Made by a program: the position numbers and the translations under genes
Source: Plantago elongata
Lineage: Eukaryota > Streptophyta > Magnoliopsida > Lamiales > Plantaginaceae
DNA length: 35,083 bases
NCBI GenBank assembly: GCA_036897095.1
Contig: JAYMSP010001190.1
Coordinates: 1 to 35,083 of the forward strand
Direction of reading: 5' to 3'
Part shown: positions 8,818 to 20,849 of the stretch, one piece after another
Layout: the number at the start of each line of letters is the position of its first letter
Position numbering within the stretch: position 1 is the stretch's first letter
Notes under the pieces: generated by a model
Told to the model about the DNA's origin: nothing
Seen by the model: the letters and a program-made list of their open reading frames with translations, nothing else
The model's database searches: none

Positions 8818-11800
8818 TTAAACAGAAACCTCTGTTTTTGAGGCCTCTGTTTCTGGGGCCTCTGCTTCTGAGGCCAAATTACTCAAATCTATCATTTCCA
8901 CATCCGCGTGCACACCCAGACTTGGTAATGCATTGATCATTGCAGAAATATCATTTTGTAATGCTGCAGCGAATGCCTGAACAAGACAAAAATGTAAACT
9001 TCGTCAAAGGTTAAGCTTGTAATTTGTAGACTGTATGTATACATTCAGAAGTCATTTTGATCCCAGTCCAGATAGCTCTACCTGTTTATTCTCATCTTCT
9101 TGGTGCTTTATAAGTTCCAAAGGCCACTGACTTGCAAGCTTCTGAAGTTCAACCGCAATATTTTCCCGCTCTTCATCCAGTAGAGACTAGCACAAATAAT
9201 TTTCGACAGATCAGCAATTCTGATATATTAGTACTGGTTCTAGACTTTTGTTTCTATCGTGAAAATATAATCTTGAATCTTGGAAAAATATATGTTTTTT
9301 CTTGCAAAAGATGTGGTCACAAATTCCCAATGCCCTCAAGTAACAGATATTAAAATTTAAATTACCTTTGCTACCCAAACAAATTTCTGTAGTTGATGCT
9401 AAGGTTGCCAAATTAAAGTAGCCTCTATAACATATGGAACAAAAGGCAATTGCAATATTACTCAATACAAAGTTATTAATCTCCAAGAAACTGAAAATGA
9501 CCAACCCACCTTCCTTCTCTTTATCACAGCCGATAAAACCGATACAAGTACTTGTATATGAATAAAACCAGAGAGTTTTGATGCTCTATACCTCTCAAAG
9601 TTGAAATTCACAAGTCATAACAACTAAGGCCAGGAGAAGTTTGATATGGGTGCATTCCGTTCCATAATACATAAAGCTTCTACAGACTCTCCGATTTAAG
9701 TTCAGATCTGATTTAACACTATTCACAGTTTACTATTCCACAACTTCAATCATATCAAAGTTAATATTCAACTAGTGGAAAAACCAGTCAACATATGGAA
9801 CTTTTATGGGTTATGGATTTATTTAAAGGTAACTTTCAATTCGGTCACACACTGTTAAATTAATTAACACTTTAATCAACTCAGTTTACCATTCCAATTT
9901 AGTCACCGCCTTAATGTTTACGTTTGAGAAATAACTAAAGGATGCTCAACATTGATATGGAGGCTTTTAAAATATCAATTACTATTTTCAGTATGATTTA
10001 ATGTTTTTTTACATTGAATAAGGCAATAACATAATTGTAGAAACTCAGCAACTTCTTGATTGATTCAAAATGAATAATATGAGTTAGCATTTATTTTAAA
10101 TGAACCTAACACAATGTAACAAAATTGTTGTTTTTACTTTTTTATATATCTAGATAAAAGCTTATTAGTACTTGGTCTATAGCCATGGATATTATCCTAT
10201 TCGAGATAGTATGTCTTTACAAAAAATATAATACTACCTTTATATATATGAAACAGTTTATTAAAATTGTGGCAAATTCTTTGAGGAGCACAGCCTTTCT
10301 TATTTCTCTCACTTTTGGTGCATTCTTACTTGCTCTTTGCCTTTATACTTTGATTTAGGGTGAGTTTCTGGGTTAAAACGAAAAATAGAGATACAACACC
10401 AGGTATCACCTAAGATTTCAGGTTTTAAACTTACCTCATTGAGTTCTTGAATTACTGCAGCAGCACTTTCAGGCTTATGATCGAGGAGATAACCCTGGAG
10501 ACAAGTAAAATCAGATTACTTAACTATCTTTGGGTTCTCATAAGTGAGGTGGAACTGGCAAATCTCATCTTAAAATCTATCAGCATCTAATCTTCCATAA
10601 GAGCAATAAACAATATATACGAGCAGAAAAAAAACTTCATTGGCAAAACATGTAACATTTAATTGATATGGATTTTTTTAGAAAAAAAATATTTTACTAA
10701 ACAAACAACCAAACTGAATTATCAAGCAATCTAAACATGACTAGATTCTAGACCTTCTCTCATACTATATGCACAACCGTCAGCAGCTGCTAAACAACGA
10801 GCGAGAAAAGAATAGAGAAGAATTACCTTTGCACATGAAAAGCCAGTTGTAAGACTATGCTTTTTCATAGTTTCTGATCTCAATTTCTCAGCTTTCCACA
10901 AGGACTCAACATCTCCTGCAAAATGTATGAAACAATGCATCAACTAGTTGTCCCTTCGATTGTGATAGGCATGGTATCACAAATGGCTCACATATCATAC
11001 TGAGAAACATAAAAATTAACTCTGCATCAGATTCCTCTGACTGAGCAATCACAGGAGGAAAGGAAGACAAGTAAAACAAGCTCAAAGTAAATTTAAAAAA
11101 AATTAAACTTCAAAATATCAGCTATTAGAAAAGGATCAAGACCTTTTTTTGCAGAAGATTCCATCCAAATGTCCAAGGAAGTCTGTCTAAGCTTCACTCC
11201 TGACATGGAAAACCTATTTCCATATTTGATTGCCAAATCCAATCTGTTTGCGCTGCTACAAATGCTGAAAATATAAAATTCCATTAGGAATAAATGAAGG
11301 TACAAATGAAATTAGCAAAGCAAGTTTGTGTATTAACCCAACTTCCATAAAACAATGATCATGAGCAAGTACAGCAGATAATAAACATGTTCAGTTTTTC
11401 ATTATGAAACACGGAAACACATTCTATTCATCAGCACCTGTACTGACAAGTGATTGGAGTCTTTATACTTCAAATCAATCGGACATTTTATGTACAAGAA
11501 AACAATATATGCAAGAGGAAAATTAGTAGAAAGATATCCCTGCTATCAGAAAAGGATAAAAACTCAATACAACTAAAATTAGTGATGCTGTTAACCATGG
11601 CCCACCATAGTAATTCAAAATCTGTAAAGTTTATTAAACCTATATATACGACTCTCGCCTAAAAGGTACTGTATGAGTTTTCTTGTGGACCTTTTTACCA
11701 TGAATACTCTGCCAATTTGTGTTGATAAAAAAATAAGAATATATTTGGTTGAACATTATATAGCATTAACATATCTTTGGCACTCTTCAGCATTTTGAAA

Positions 11801-13740
11801 TTAGACTTCAAGCTTCCCAATTAAGTGAAAGCTTATATGCCGACAATTAGAGAGGCTGGAGTAGGATGTTGAACTAGTGCAAATGGTAATCAAAGAGACT
11901 GTTGTGAATAATCTTTACCTAAAAACTATATCTGCAGTGCCAGGTAGCATAGGTAAGTCGCTGTTCTCCATAATATCCAGTATCTGAAACATGAGCTCCA
12001 CATCACCCTGTTGTTTAGCATGTAACTGTCGAAATAAAACAAATTCATGTTTGATATCCAATAACGCATTAACAGACAAAATAGAAACTGCACTCAATTA
12101 AGAGCAAAAGGCAGAGAACACTCGTACCAGTAAACTATTTGCAGACCCAGTGTCAGGGCGCAGTCCAACCAAATTTCTCTTGCTCATTGACCTCTTTCCT
12201 GTGAGCAAAGAGGAATAAAAAAATAGAACTAATGAATGGACAGAAGACAGGAACACCAAGATCAGAAGAATGGGGAAACAATTGGACCCTTTACCAGACC
12301 AAACTTCATAGGAAAACACTAGATTTGATACCCTTCCATTCAACTTCAACAACACAGAGTAAACAGTCGAAACACAAACTAAGTTTTCAACTTTCACTTC
12401 CTGAGACACTAACGTCAAACAGAAGCTCCAGAAGTTCACTTTTATTCCTAAAGAGAGAGAAAATTTATGGTTATAGTATTCATCCACTGAAGCATTAATT
12501 GTGCCAGAATCACCCAGCCAGATTTAGCCTCAGTCACTTCAAACTGTATGAGTTCACTCGCGCACAAAGGTACTTTAGAACCACGACAAAGGTGAGATGT
12601 TGGAGCATCAGCATAATTTCAGCGATGAAAAAGTCACTAAATAGAGTTTCTGAGTCATGCAAGTGTTAATAGTACAGCGAGAGATGCCTAGATTCTGAAT
12701 TGAGTGAATTCACATGATGAAAGATTACAGAACTGTAGTTGATTTATTATACAACCAAGAGTATTTTAAAAGGGAATTATCCTCCAGATCAAATGACCAG
12801 CACACTGTTACTTGGCACATCCATTTTCAGAAAGAGAATATGATTCTCAAGTACATCATGTTTAAAGACAAGATGTCGGTCTTCTTACCAAAGTCAATGG
12901 CTCCTGCACGAATGCAAGCCTTTGTAACTTCAAGGGAAAGTGATCGTTTGAAATCTTCAGCTATCTTAAGTTTGTATAGTCTCTGCACCACATAAAACAA
13001 AACCAAATATACTTCATTACTATCCTTTCCTTCAGGGAAGGAAATTGATTACTAATGTGAATCACAGTGAGAAACGGCCACTAACAAATATACGAAGCCT
13101 CTGTAGAATATCAAAAAGCAACTGTATATCTTCCGGTGTAGAACATTTGGCAATAAGAGACCACAACCAAGCATTTGGAGGTGCAACTCTCATCTTGTCC
13201 ACAGAATTGAGCATCTTATCGTAAAGTCCCTTTACACTACCTGCATCTGAAACAAGCAAAAAGGCAACTAAACACACTGTAAAATCTTCAAACATATTCC
13301 ACTAAATTATACCTTCCGAGTTATTTTGAACAGCAGTCTCTGCTGTCGAATACAATCTAATATCCCCAATCATCCGCATTTCATTATTCGAGCTAACAAC
13401 ACCTACACATTCGATACATTGACAATTAACACATACTAATCGCAAAGGTGAAGAAATAATTAATCCAATTACTCTGTTTAGCACATAAGATTGAGCAGCT
13501 ATGCTCATTGGTAGATCAAATCATCAAATAACTGAAAACTCATGGTTGAAACTTCGAAACCGTACCTGAGTGGAAGCGGCGGCGCGTGGGAATACATCGG
13601 CAGCAAGTGCAGCTGTAGAGATGGGCATTGTCAGTCGCTAATTCGTCCAGTACAGACGAATTGGCGAGAATTGGTGAAGGGTTTTGTAAAACCCTAGCGA
13701 GTGCTTGACGTGATTTTGAGGTTACTCTAATGGACTGCAT
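8818..13740 (-). CDS. PPR-like helical-repeat protein, probably mitochondrial (11 exons, 410 aa)
   Basis: Exons in transcript order: 13566-13740, 13313-13402, 13086-13246, 12889-12982, 12128-12198, 11919-12025, 11143-11264, 10827-10915, 10435-10494, 9082-9186, 8818-8976. Total 1233 bp, in frame throughout with GT-AG introns. The start has an Arg/Ser-rich presequence (MQSIRVTSKSRQALARVLQ ... RRRFHS) typical of mitochondrial import. Residues about 95-303 form about 35-residue helix-turn-helix units of PPR style: PPNAWLWSLIAKCSTPEDIQ; LSLEVTKACIRAGAIDFGKR; GSANSLLLHAKQQGDVELMF; TADIVFSICSSANRLDLAIK; SLDIWMESSAKKGDVESLW. Residues 324-371 look helical and charged; 393-407 are an acidic repeat. Many introns are unusual for a classical plant PPR gene, which normally has few or none. 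I do not recognise a named orthologue; RNA binding or an organelle complex role is inference. The exon 3 donor was chosen for frame (an alternative at 13092-13093 breaks it). Confidence 0.75.
8828..8872 (-). repeat. Coding 15-bp minisatellite (3 units) in the last exon
   Basis: Three adjacent 15-bp units (8828-8842, 8843-8857, 8858-8872) differ by one to three bases each and follow the pattern (G/A)CCTCTG(T/C)TT(T/C)TG(A/G)G on the plus strand. Read on the minus strand, each adds five residues, giving ASEAE, APETE and ASKTE at the acidic C-terminus. The unit length keeps the frame, so copy number could change without breaking the protein. Confidence 0.85.
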
Positions 13741-14978
13741 TTTCTCATACGACAGGATCAGGAAGACGAGTTACTCTCTCCTATATTAGACAACTTATTA
13801 GATTTTCAGTAACGATTTCAATTACTAGTATAACGTTTTTGGTCTTCTGTTTTCTTTTCTCTTTTTTAAGTAAGTAGCATCCAAACTACGGAAGTCAATT
13901 TAAACCGTTTAGATTACATGTTTATATTCAAAATGATACAAATTACATAAATTCGCTCCCCTTAGACTTTGAACTTGTCATCAATAGTATTTCTCCTCTA
14001 TTTTAGTGACAATATGATAAAGTGTCATTGAAATTTATATTATTATAAATAGCGTCGATGTTTGATGATTTTAAGAAAAACAATATAATTGATGTTAATC
14101 ATTTATTATTTTATGAAAATATTTATCTTCTTATCCAAACATTTAATTTACTTAGTGGTAACTTAGCAATGTATTTGTATATTTTTATATTTACTTCATA
14201 AAACTTCTACGTCCATTAATCAAACAAGTTCACAAAGCATGACTTGAAAATTCGTATTTTTGGTCCATTATCTTAAGATCATTGCTAATTATATGGTTCT
14301 CTTCTTTGTTCCTTCTCGAAAACAATGAAACTAACTTGTTTTTGCCATGAATAAATAACTTATGAGTTGTGACTTAAAAAAGAGTTAGATTGAGGTAAAT
14401 CAATTATACAAATGACGAGGGTGATAACAAGCCATTATTAATAACAAAAAATAAGAAAGCAATGTAAAAATATATTGACTATTGATAGTAAAATTATGTT
14501 ATATTCAACTGAAATTTGTTATACTAAACGAAATATAAGTGTAGTATATAAACTTTAATTAAACAGAACGAAATTGAATGAAACTGAATGAGTTTTCAGT
14601 TGACCAGAACAGATTCTAATAGATATCACGAATAAAGTGTACACGACATAACTTTTACTTTTTATAGATATCACTTATGCTTGTGCCATTGCAATTTGCA
14701 GATTTTGAAAAATGTATTTGTACTTCGTGCACGGTAAGGCAAGTGCCACTGTGCCAGTATATAATGAATAAACGAACAAACTTCATTCACGTGAGAGTAT
14801 TTACAAGGGAGGTGATTTTTATATATATATACTTGTTCTTTAATGTACACAATGGACGTTGTAACTGTACAATTTACTCCATCACATAGAGGCCCCGTGT
14901 CATCCATAGGCCACATGAGCTCTCTTTCTCTGCATTCTGCCAAGAAAATTGACTGGCAGATCCAGGCCTGGATACACC
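13741..14978. other. AT-rich intergenic DNA with a dispersed-repeat fragment
   Basis: Upstream region of the PPR-like gene followed by the 3' flank of the lipase gene. Around 14560-14625 it carries GAATGAAACTGAATG and TTTTCAGTTGACCAGAACAG, resembling the patch at 460-595. No coding region is supported. Confidence 0.45.
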
Positions 14979-17900
14979 CTATTCGGATCTAACCTGTTTC
15001 GTGTTAAGTGACAAAATAGATGAGGGCTTCCTGGATAGTATCAAATTCCCATCCGGATCTATCTTTCCATACGCAGCAACATCTGGATTATCCATCACAA
15101 GTTTGCATCCACTTGACGTATCGCAACCCATTTGAACCCCAAAGTAAGTTAAGTGGTCAGATATACTGTTTCCCTTCACTGACCTGCAATAGTTTCAAGA
15201 GAATGAATGCGTGTCAAATCCATTAGTCACACTGTAAAAAAAGCAATTTTATGTGTCAAATACAGTAGTACGTGTAGCAGGTAGCAACTAGCAGGCATGT
15301 TTGCAAAAGCTGATATGAATATATACTTGCCTGCTACATTCCGGGTCTTCACCTGAACCATCACAAACCTTCTCGACAGTGTAAACCAGAGTACCAAACC
15401 CGATGTTGTAGAGCCAGACCTACAATATGAGGATCTTATCACTCAGTTACGTAAAGCCAAACTGAGGGGGGGTATCAAGTATGTTATTGAAGATTAACGC
15501 AGTCAAATGAGTGAAAGCTCAACAAGTGTTTACCCCTGTAGTTCAATTCTCAAAATATTTATATATATTACTGAGGAATATAATCAATTCAGCAAGCATT
15601 TCTTCCTAAAGCTTAACATTACTGTGAAGTGACAATGTATGAGTGACTTGGGTATGAGAGCGCATTTGCAAATGACGTTGAAAAGTAGGAAATTGAATAA
15701 ACAAGTGTATTGGCCTCCATAATAACAAATCATGCTTTGCAGATTATTTAAGGAGAGGGCAGAACAATCTATCAGTTTAAGGCACTCTTTTACCTACGCT
15801 TTTACTTCAGAAAAGCAATAATTAGTTTGCAAGAACTAAGAAGCAAACCTATACTCTCAAACGATTTGCTGGAAGAGAACAATCCAAGATACAGAGGCGC
15901 TCAACAAATATTCCTTGTAAGAAATGAGGAAACCTGAACACCCAAGACATCCATGTTCCCAGTCTAGACAGTTTCAAATTCTCTCTTGATCAACAACTAA
16001 GTATGACTAAGCAAGCGACAATAAACGAGGGAAACTTTCAGCTCATGGAGACAGATTATAAGAGTTTAACTAGAGCAAACAATCCAGCAGCATACAACAC
16101 TAAATATTTTCTAACTACTCATGCTGTAAAACACCAATTACCTCTCTTGGAAAGTGACGGTATGTCTTATTAGGAAAGTAATAGTAATATGGGGGCAAGT
16201 GAGGAACCATATCGTTTCCGTGTGTGACCCGTATGGTATTTGGCACCAGTTGACTATAGTAAGATGCAAATGCAGCGTTGCCAATCCTGGGTTGCCCAAA
16301 TGTCATAACCTGAACATTCTGCTCTCCGAGGGAAAGCTGCATAAGGTAATTCAGTAAGTAAATGACCACCAACTACGAGAACATCCGGTTATCACACGGC
16401 ATCAAGATCAAAATATACACTTCATATAAAGATGAAATGTGGTATATAAATGAGCACATTGCACAAGTATGTGGTTTCAGTAGAACCCATGTTTATTAGA
16501 AGCCAAAAATTCAAATCTAGACTGAGATTTGAAAAGCTGTCTCTTATCTCTATCCCCTCAGGAACAAATGACAACAATTATGAACAGACAAATAATATGA
16601 CATTATTACTTATAAGAAGTCAATACTCATGGAAAATGTAGAATGGAATCGGAAGAGTAGAGAGAAAGGCATATAATTTACCCGTATATCAAGTCCACAG
16701 ATGGCAGCAATTGCCCCTCCCATTGAATGGCCAGTTACTATGACATTGCTAACGCCATATAACTCCTTTGCTTTCTTCACAGAACTAATAACACCGGGCC
16801 GTAACGATGTGTTGTGGTAAGCAGAGTAAAAACCATGATGAACCTGCGGAAAAAGAAGAGACCACTTGGTTACTACAAACACAGCACATCTTGTCATGGT
16901 CGTTCACTAAAGAAGGTGAAAACAAGAGAACAAGGTCAGGCATATACCATTGCACCATCAACTCCGGGATAATCAATATCAAGCTGCTTCCAGAACAAAT
17001 CCTCTACCCAATTTTGTATGCTACAGACAAAATGTGAAACATTAGAATTGAAAAGAGAAATAGAGGAAGTCACACATATGATGATAAAATTACTGTGTGT
17101 GCAGTGACACTCGAGCTTTTAAAACAGTAATAATAGATGCTGAGGTTACAAGTAAAATAATGCATCAAGGATATTATAATAATTTTTGGCAAACAAACAA
17201 AAATCAGATTGCAAAATACATTATCAAGAGTGAGAGGAAGAGCAAACCTGGTTTCCTGAGTTCCTCGGAACGCAATAACAATGGCATTAAGATCTGGTGC
17301 AACTCCAACAAATCCCTGCATTGCATGCAATCAATACAGTATCAACAGTAGAACAGGATACATAATTGTAAATTCTTTACGGATTCAAAAAATAAAAAAA
17401 TTAAAGGGATGGGTCATCATTCCTACCTGGAGGCAGTTCTTGACATCGACAATCAGATCAATTATTTCAAAATCCTGCGTTCATGGCAAATTAAATATTC
17501 AGTAAAGAGAACTTGGACATCTACAGTGTAAAGCCAACTGTTTTTAGCGAGTTGCGGGACTTCAATTTACCTTAGTTAAACCATCACATCTTGAACAGGT
17601 CCAGTAAAATAATTCGGTCAAGTCAGATAAATATACCTGCTCCCAAAAAAAAAAGTTACGTCAAACTTTTGGCAATACGTCAGTACTCAATCATTCAACA
17701 ATCTACACATTAATGCTATACAGCATGATCCTTTAATCTCTACCACAATCATAATGACTAAATATAATTTTCCAGATAAAGATCTACACTTCGCAGGTAG
17801 GCTTGAGAACATTGTACAATTGATTTATCAAATAATGTCAAGAAGTAAAGTAATACCCAATTGTTCTAACATGAATACTCTACAATCCGACTCTTTAATA

Positions 17901-18741
17901 TCTCCCACAATCATAATAGCAGGGTAAGATTTCCCAATGGAAGATCTTCACTTCAAATTTAGACAGGAAAACTTTGTATTATAGGTATGATCACACCTTG
18001 ACAACCTCCTACCTCTTAGTGCACTACGTCCCTATACATAAACCTGTAAACTAGACCAACACAACTAATCCACAACCCTTTTTCTTTTTTCATTTGGTAT
18101 GCAGATCTTGGTTGACACAATACAAAGGGCTGAACAAGGAAAGAAGATAATCGGCAGCTGGAGTAACTCACAGCTGAAGCATATTGAACCAATATTTTGG
18201 CAAGTGTATGATTGTAGGCGGCTGGAGGATGATCGAACTGAGGCCTGTGCTTCACCTTCACTTGTAATTCTGCAGCCCAACAGAAAGATTGAAACCATGA
18301 ACGACAACACGAGAAGATAGTGATTCAATCACAATTATTTAGAGGTTTAGTTGGCCTCACTTCACCAAGTGACGGTTCAAAAAGTATCACAGAAACTCAA
18401 ACTTCCAGCTAAATTTATATCATAATCAAATTCAATATTTCAAAAGTTTGTACAAACTAAAGCCCATGAAGATAATATTAATAATGTGAGTTAAAGCAGG
18501 AAATTTTTAAATGATCATAGCAAGACAGTGGACAGAAGCTCTGAAACTTAAACAACAACCCGGTAATCTGAATCGTAATTTTTCTAAGCTAAATTCCTAA
18601 AGTTTACAACTTATTTGCCAAATTAACTAAAGGAAGTAACTTTAAAGAAAAACAAGAAAGAGGGGCAAATATACCTCTACAGGATGAGAATGCAAAGAGA
18701 AAAAATAAAATTGCGATGATCAACCATCCTCTTCTCCCCAT
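14979..18741 (-). CDS. Secreted class 3 (fungal-type) lipase, alpha/beta hydrolase (10 coding exons, 356 aa)
   Basis: Coding exons in transcript order: 18675-18741, 18172-18269, 17571-17636, 17427-17474, 17248-17315, 16948-17020, 16682-16843, 16142-16336, 15331-15419, 14979-15183. The 1071-bp sum is in frame. The protein starts with MGRRGWLIIAILFFLFAFSS, a clear signal peptide, so secretion or endomembrane location is expected. The lipase-3 domain shows AFRGTQ (about 108-113), where the oxyanion hole sits, and the nucleophile Ser180 in VTGHSMGGA. Asp236 in HGNDMVPHLPPYYYY and His299 in SISDHLTYFG complete the triad. Conserved Cys residues (WTCSRC, VCDGSGEDPECSR, GCDTSSGC) suggest disulfides. 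The expected reaction is hydrolysis of acyl esters such as triacylglycerols; the true substrate is unknown. The intron after exon 9 (15184-15330) appears to use a GC donor. A 5' UTR intron is likely at 18745-18854, with ends GT and AG on the minus strand. Confidence 0.9.
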
Positions 18742-19080
18742 ACCCTGATATAGCAACAGGAATAGAAATTCAGTTAGAATTGAAGCTAATGACTAATGTA
18801 TCTGAAAAAAACTAGATATAGAGCAGAGGAGGAGAATATATTTTATCTTTTTACCTGAATAAAGATATCCAAGTTCAAATTTGAAGATAAATGGTCGGAC
18901 TTGAACCAGAGAGGGGTTTTCAGAGTAGGGAAACGACGTCGGATGGGATAATAATTGGGGTTGGCTAGCTGGATTGGATAAGAATTGGGGGAAAACTGAA
19001 AAGGATTGGAGTTTTGAATTATGATCCCTGTTAGAAGGATTTATAACAGGTTTCTTGTAGTTTTGTCAAGTTAGTTTCGA
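18742..19080 (-). promoter_or_regulatory. Lipase 5' UTR with intron, and proximal promoter
   Basis: Just upstream of the ATG an acceptor (ATATCAG, intron end at 18745) pairs with a donor (ATTCAG|GTAAAAAG, intron start at 18854), giving a 110-bp leader intron. Further upstream lies GACGTC (18935-18940), an ACGT-core motif of bZIP type. The transcription start was not located. Confidence 0.45.
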
Positions 19081-19243
19081 GATAGGCATGGGTAAGTTTG
19101 TAATTTCGTACACGGTTGCTTGAGAGTTTAGAGACGATCGTAATTTTGTTTGGACAGGAAACCTGGAATATGCGGTGGAATAAGTTGGTCTGCTCTGTCT
19201 TGTGGTTGTGATGTGATGGGTCTCTCGGTTATATACTCCTCCT

Positions 19244-19495
19244 GGAAAAAGTCTAGGAAAATACCAACTTTTCCATTTCATATAAAAAATTACTTTTCTT
19301 ATATTAAAATTAACATACATTAAATAAAAAATTACCGACAACGTAAAAATTCATACACTAAATAAATATCACATGCTCTAAATAAAAATCCAAAAAAATA
19401 CGTAAAAATTAACGAACACTGAATAAAAATTCACATACCTTAAATAAAAAAATTTAGAATTTTCATTTCAAAAACCGCTCTTTCCCTAGACTTTG
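19244..19495. mobile_element. MULE-like MITE carrying an internal minisatellite
   Basis: The ends AAAGTCTAGGAAA (19248-19260) and TTTCCCTAGACTTT (19481-19494) are inverted copies with a one-base indel. Outside them lie TACTCCTCCT (19234-19243) and TACTCTTCCT (19496-19505), 9 of 10 identical, as expected for a 9-10 bp Mutator-type target duplication. The interior repeats an AT-rich motif of the form ACATAC..TAAATAAAAATTC..ACGTAAAAATT. No protein is encoded. The superfamily call rests on target-site length only. Confidence 0.55.
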
Positions 19496-19702
19496 TACTC
19501 TTCCTATATGTATGCTGCGTGGTGTTGTGACTTTGAGTCCCTCTTTTTATCCAATAGTTTTTGCCCATGACAAAGCCAAACTAAAATCGACATGGAGGAA
19601 ACTTGTTCCGATCGTCAATCGGACATTTAGACTTGGGCCCATGAGGATCGAGTGATTTGGTCCTGAATTTTTCAATTATATTTGGAGATTGTTAAATGCA
19701 GG

Positions 19703-20411
19703 ATCGTTTTTTACTAAATGCAAGACACATTTTTATATATTACAAAAGGCCCAGCAAATTATATAAATATAGAATTAGTCTCATTCTCTGTAAAATTTAT
19801 CAAATTATCACATCTTCAAAAATATATGAACGTATATGCACTATGATACTATAGCGTAGCGAAAATCAATGTTATAAAATCATTAGCCATACTTTACAAA
19901 TAATGATGAATTTTAGAAGTTTATATTGTTATGATTCATATTCGTAATTGTTAATATTTATTTAATTGATTAGTATAATTAAATTAGCTAATTTTATATA
20001 AATAATTTTTTTTTAATTAAAAAAATGAACCCGATCTGACCAGGACCGAGTTCGGACTCGGTCTTGGTTCATATCTGAGCAGGACCGCGTCCTGGCAGAT
20101 TTGAGCCAAGCTCTGATCAGAGCTTTGGAAACTCCGATCTGGAGCTGCCAAGCTCCGCCTAGCCTGGTCGGAGTACTGGTCGGAGCTCCGGTGATGGTTT
20201 TTCGGTTTCTTCATTCTACGTGTTCTTTGTGTTTTTTCAAAGTTTCTTCGATTTATTTGTTCGGATGATATGATTGATTCGGATAAACATGTTTTAGATG
20301 TTTTTGAGGTAAAATAGTAATTGTTTAAAAATATAGGGTTGTTTGTTAAATACAATAATTGTGGTGTTGTTTGTAATATATAAAATTGCGTCATGCGTTT
20401 AGTAAAACATG
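19703..20411. mobile_element. Non-autonomous TIR element with GC-rich core (possible MULE type)
   Basis: Positions 19703-19747 and 20370-20411 are inverted copies of each other: both read TTTTACTAAA.GCA.GAC.CA.TTTTATATATTACAAA from the outside in, with a few mismatches. Between them, 20030-20190 is a GC-rich block, in sharp contrast to its AT-rich surroundings, with recurring words such as GGAGCTCC, GTCGGAG and CTCCGATC. A minus-strand ORF of 125 codons crosses it, but its composition is low-complexity and no family is recognised. No convincing target duplication was found, so the exact ends and the superfamily are uncertain. Confidence 0.45.
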
Positions 20412-20849
20412 TATTGCATGTAACATTCCTGTTTTATTTTACTACTTTTACCCTATGGCTTATTTTGTTGGCGTTGCATGCAATTCTATCATTATCTCAA
20501 ATAAATTGCATGTTATACTAAAATGTGAGATTTATTTGACATTTTATATTTGCAAGGAGAAATATAAATGAATTGTTTGGATTTAAACTTTAATCGAGAC
20601 AACTCAATTAAATTAGTAACGTGCCTGGAATTTCAAATCAAGTCCAAAGGTATTAAAAGGATTGAGAATGGTATTCATACCAACAAGTTGCACCTTTCTT
20701 TCTGGAAATCCAACTAAAAGAACTCCAAATTTAAATGTGATTGTTCTAGAACAATATTATAATGGGTAACCAACTGGGAAGTTTTCAGGTTCGCAAACGA
20801 GTGAGGCCAAAGTGCACAATAATACAACGGTCTTTACATTAGATATATA

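Noticed and set aside
13086..13093. Alternative exon 3 donor at 13092-13093 (CTTC|GTATAT) in the PPR-like gene
   Set aside because: It joins to exon 4 out of frame with early stops. The donor at 13084-13085 (TTT|GTTAGT) keeps the frame.
18065..18328. Minus-strand ORFs of 81 and 87 codons at 18016-18328 as separate small proteins
   Set aside because: One contains lipase exon 2 (18172-18269) read through into its intron, and the other is an out-of-frame shadow.
20017..20394. Minus-strand ORF of 125 codons in the GC-rich core as a gene
   Set aside because: The sequence is low-complexity (Ser/Arg/Gln-rich), has no recognisable domain and lies inside a TIR element. It is better explained by local composition.
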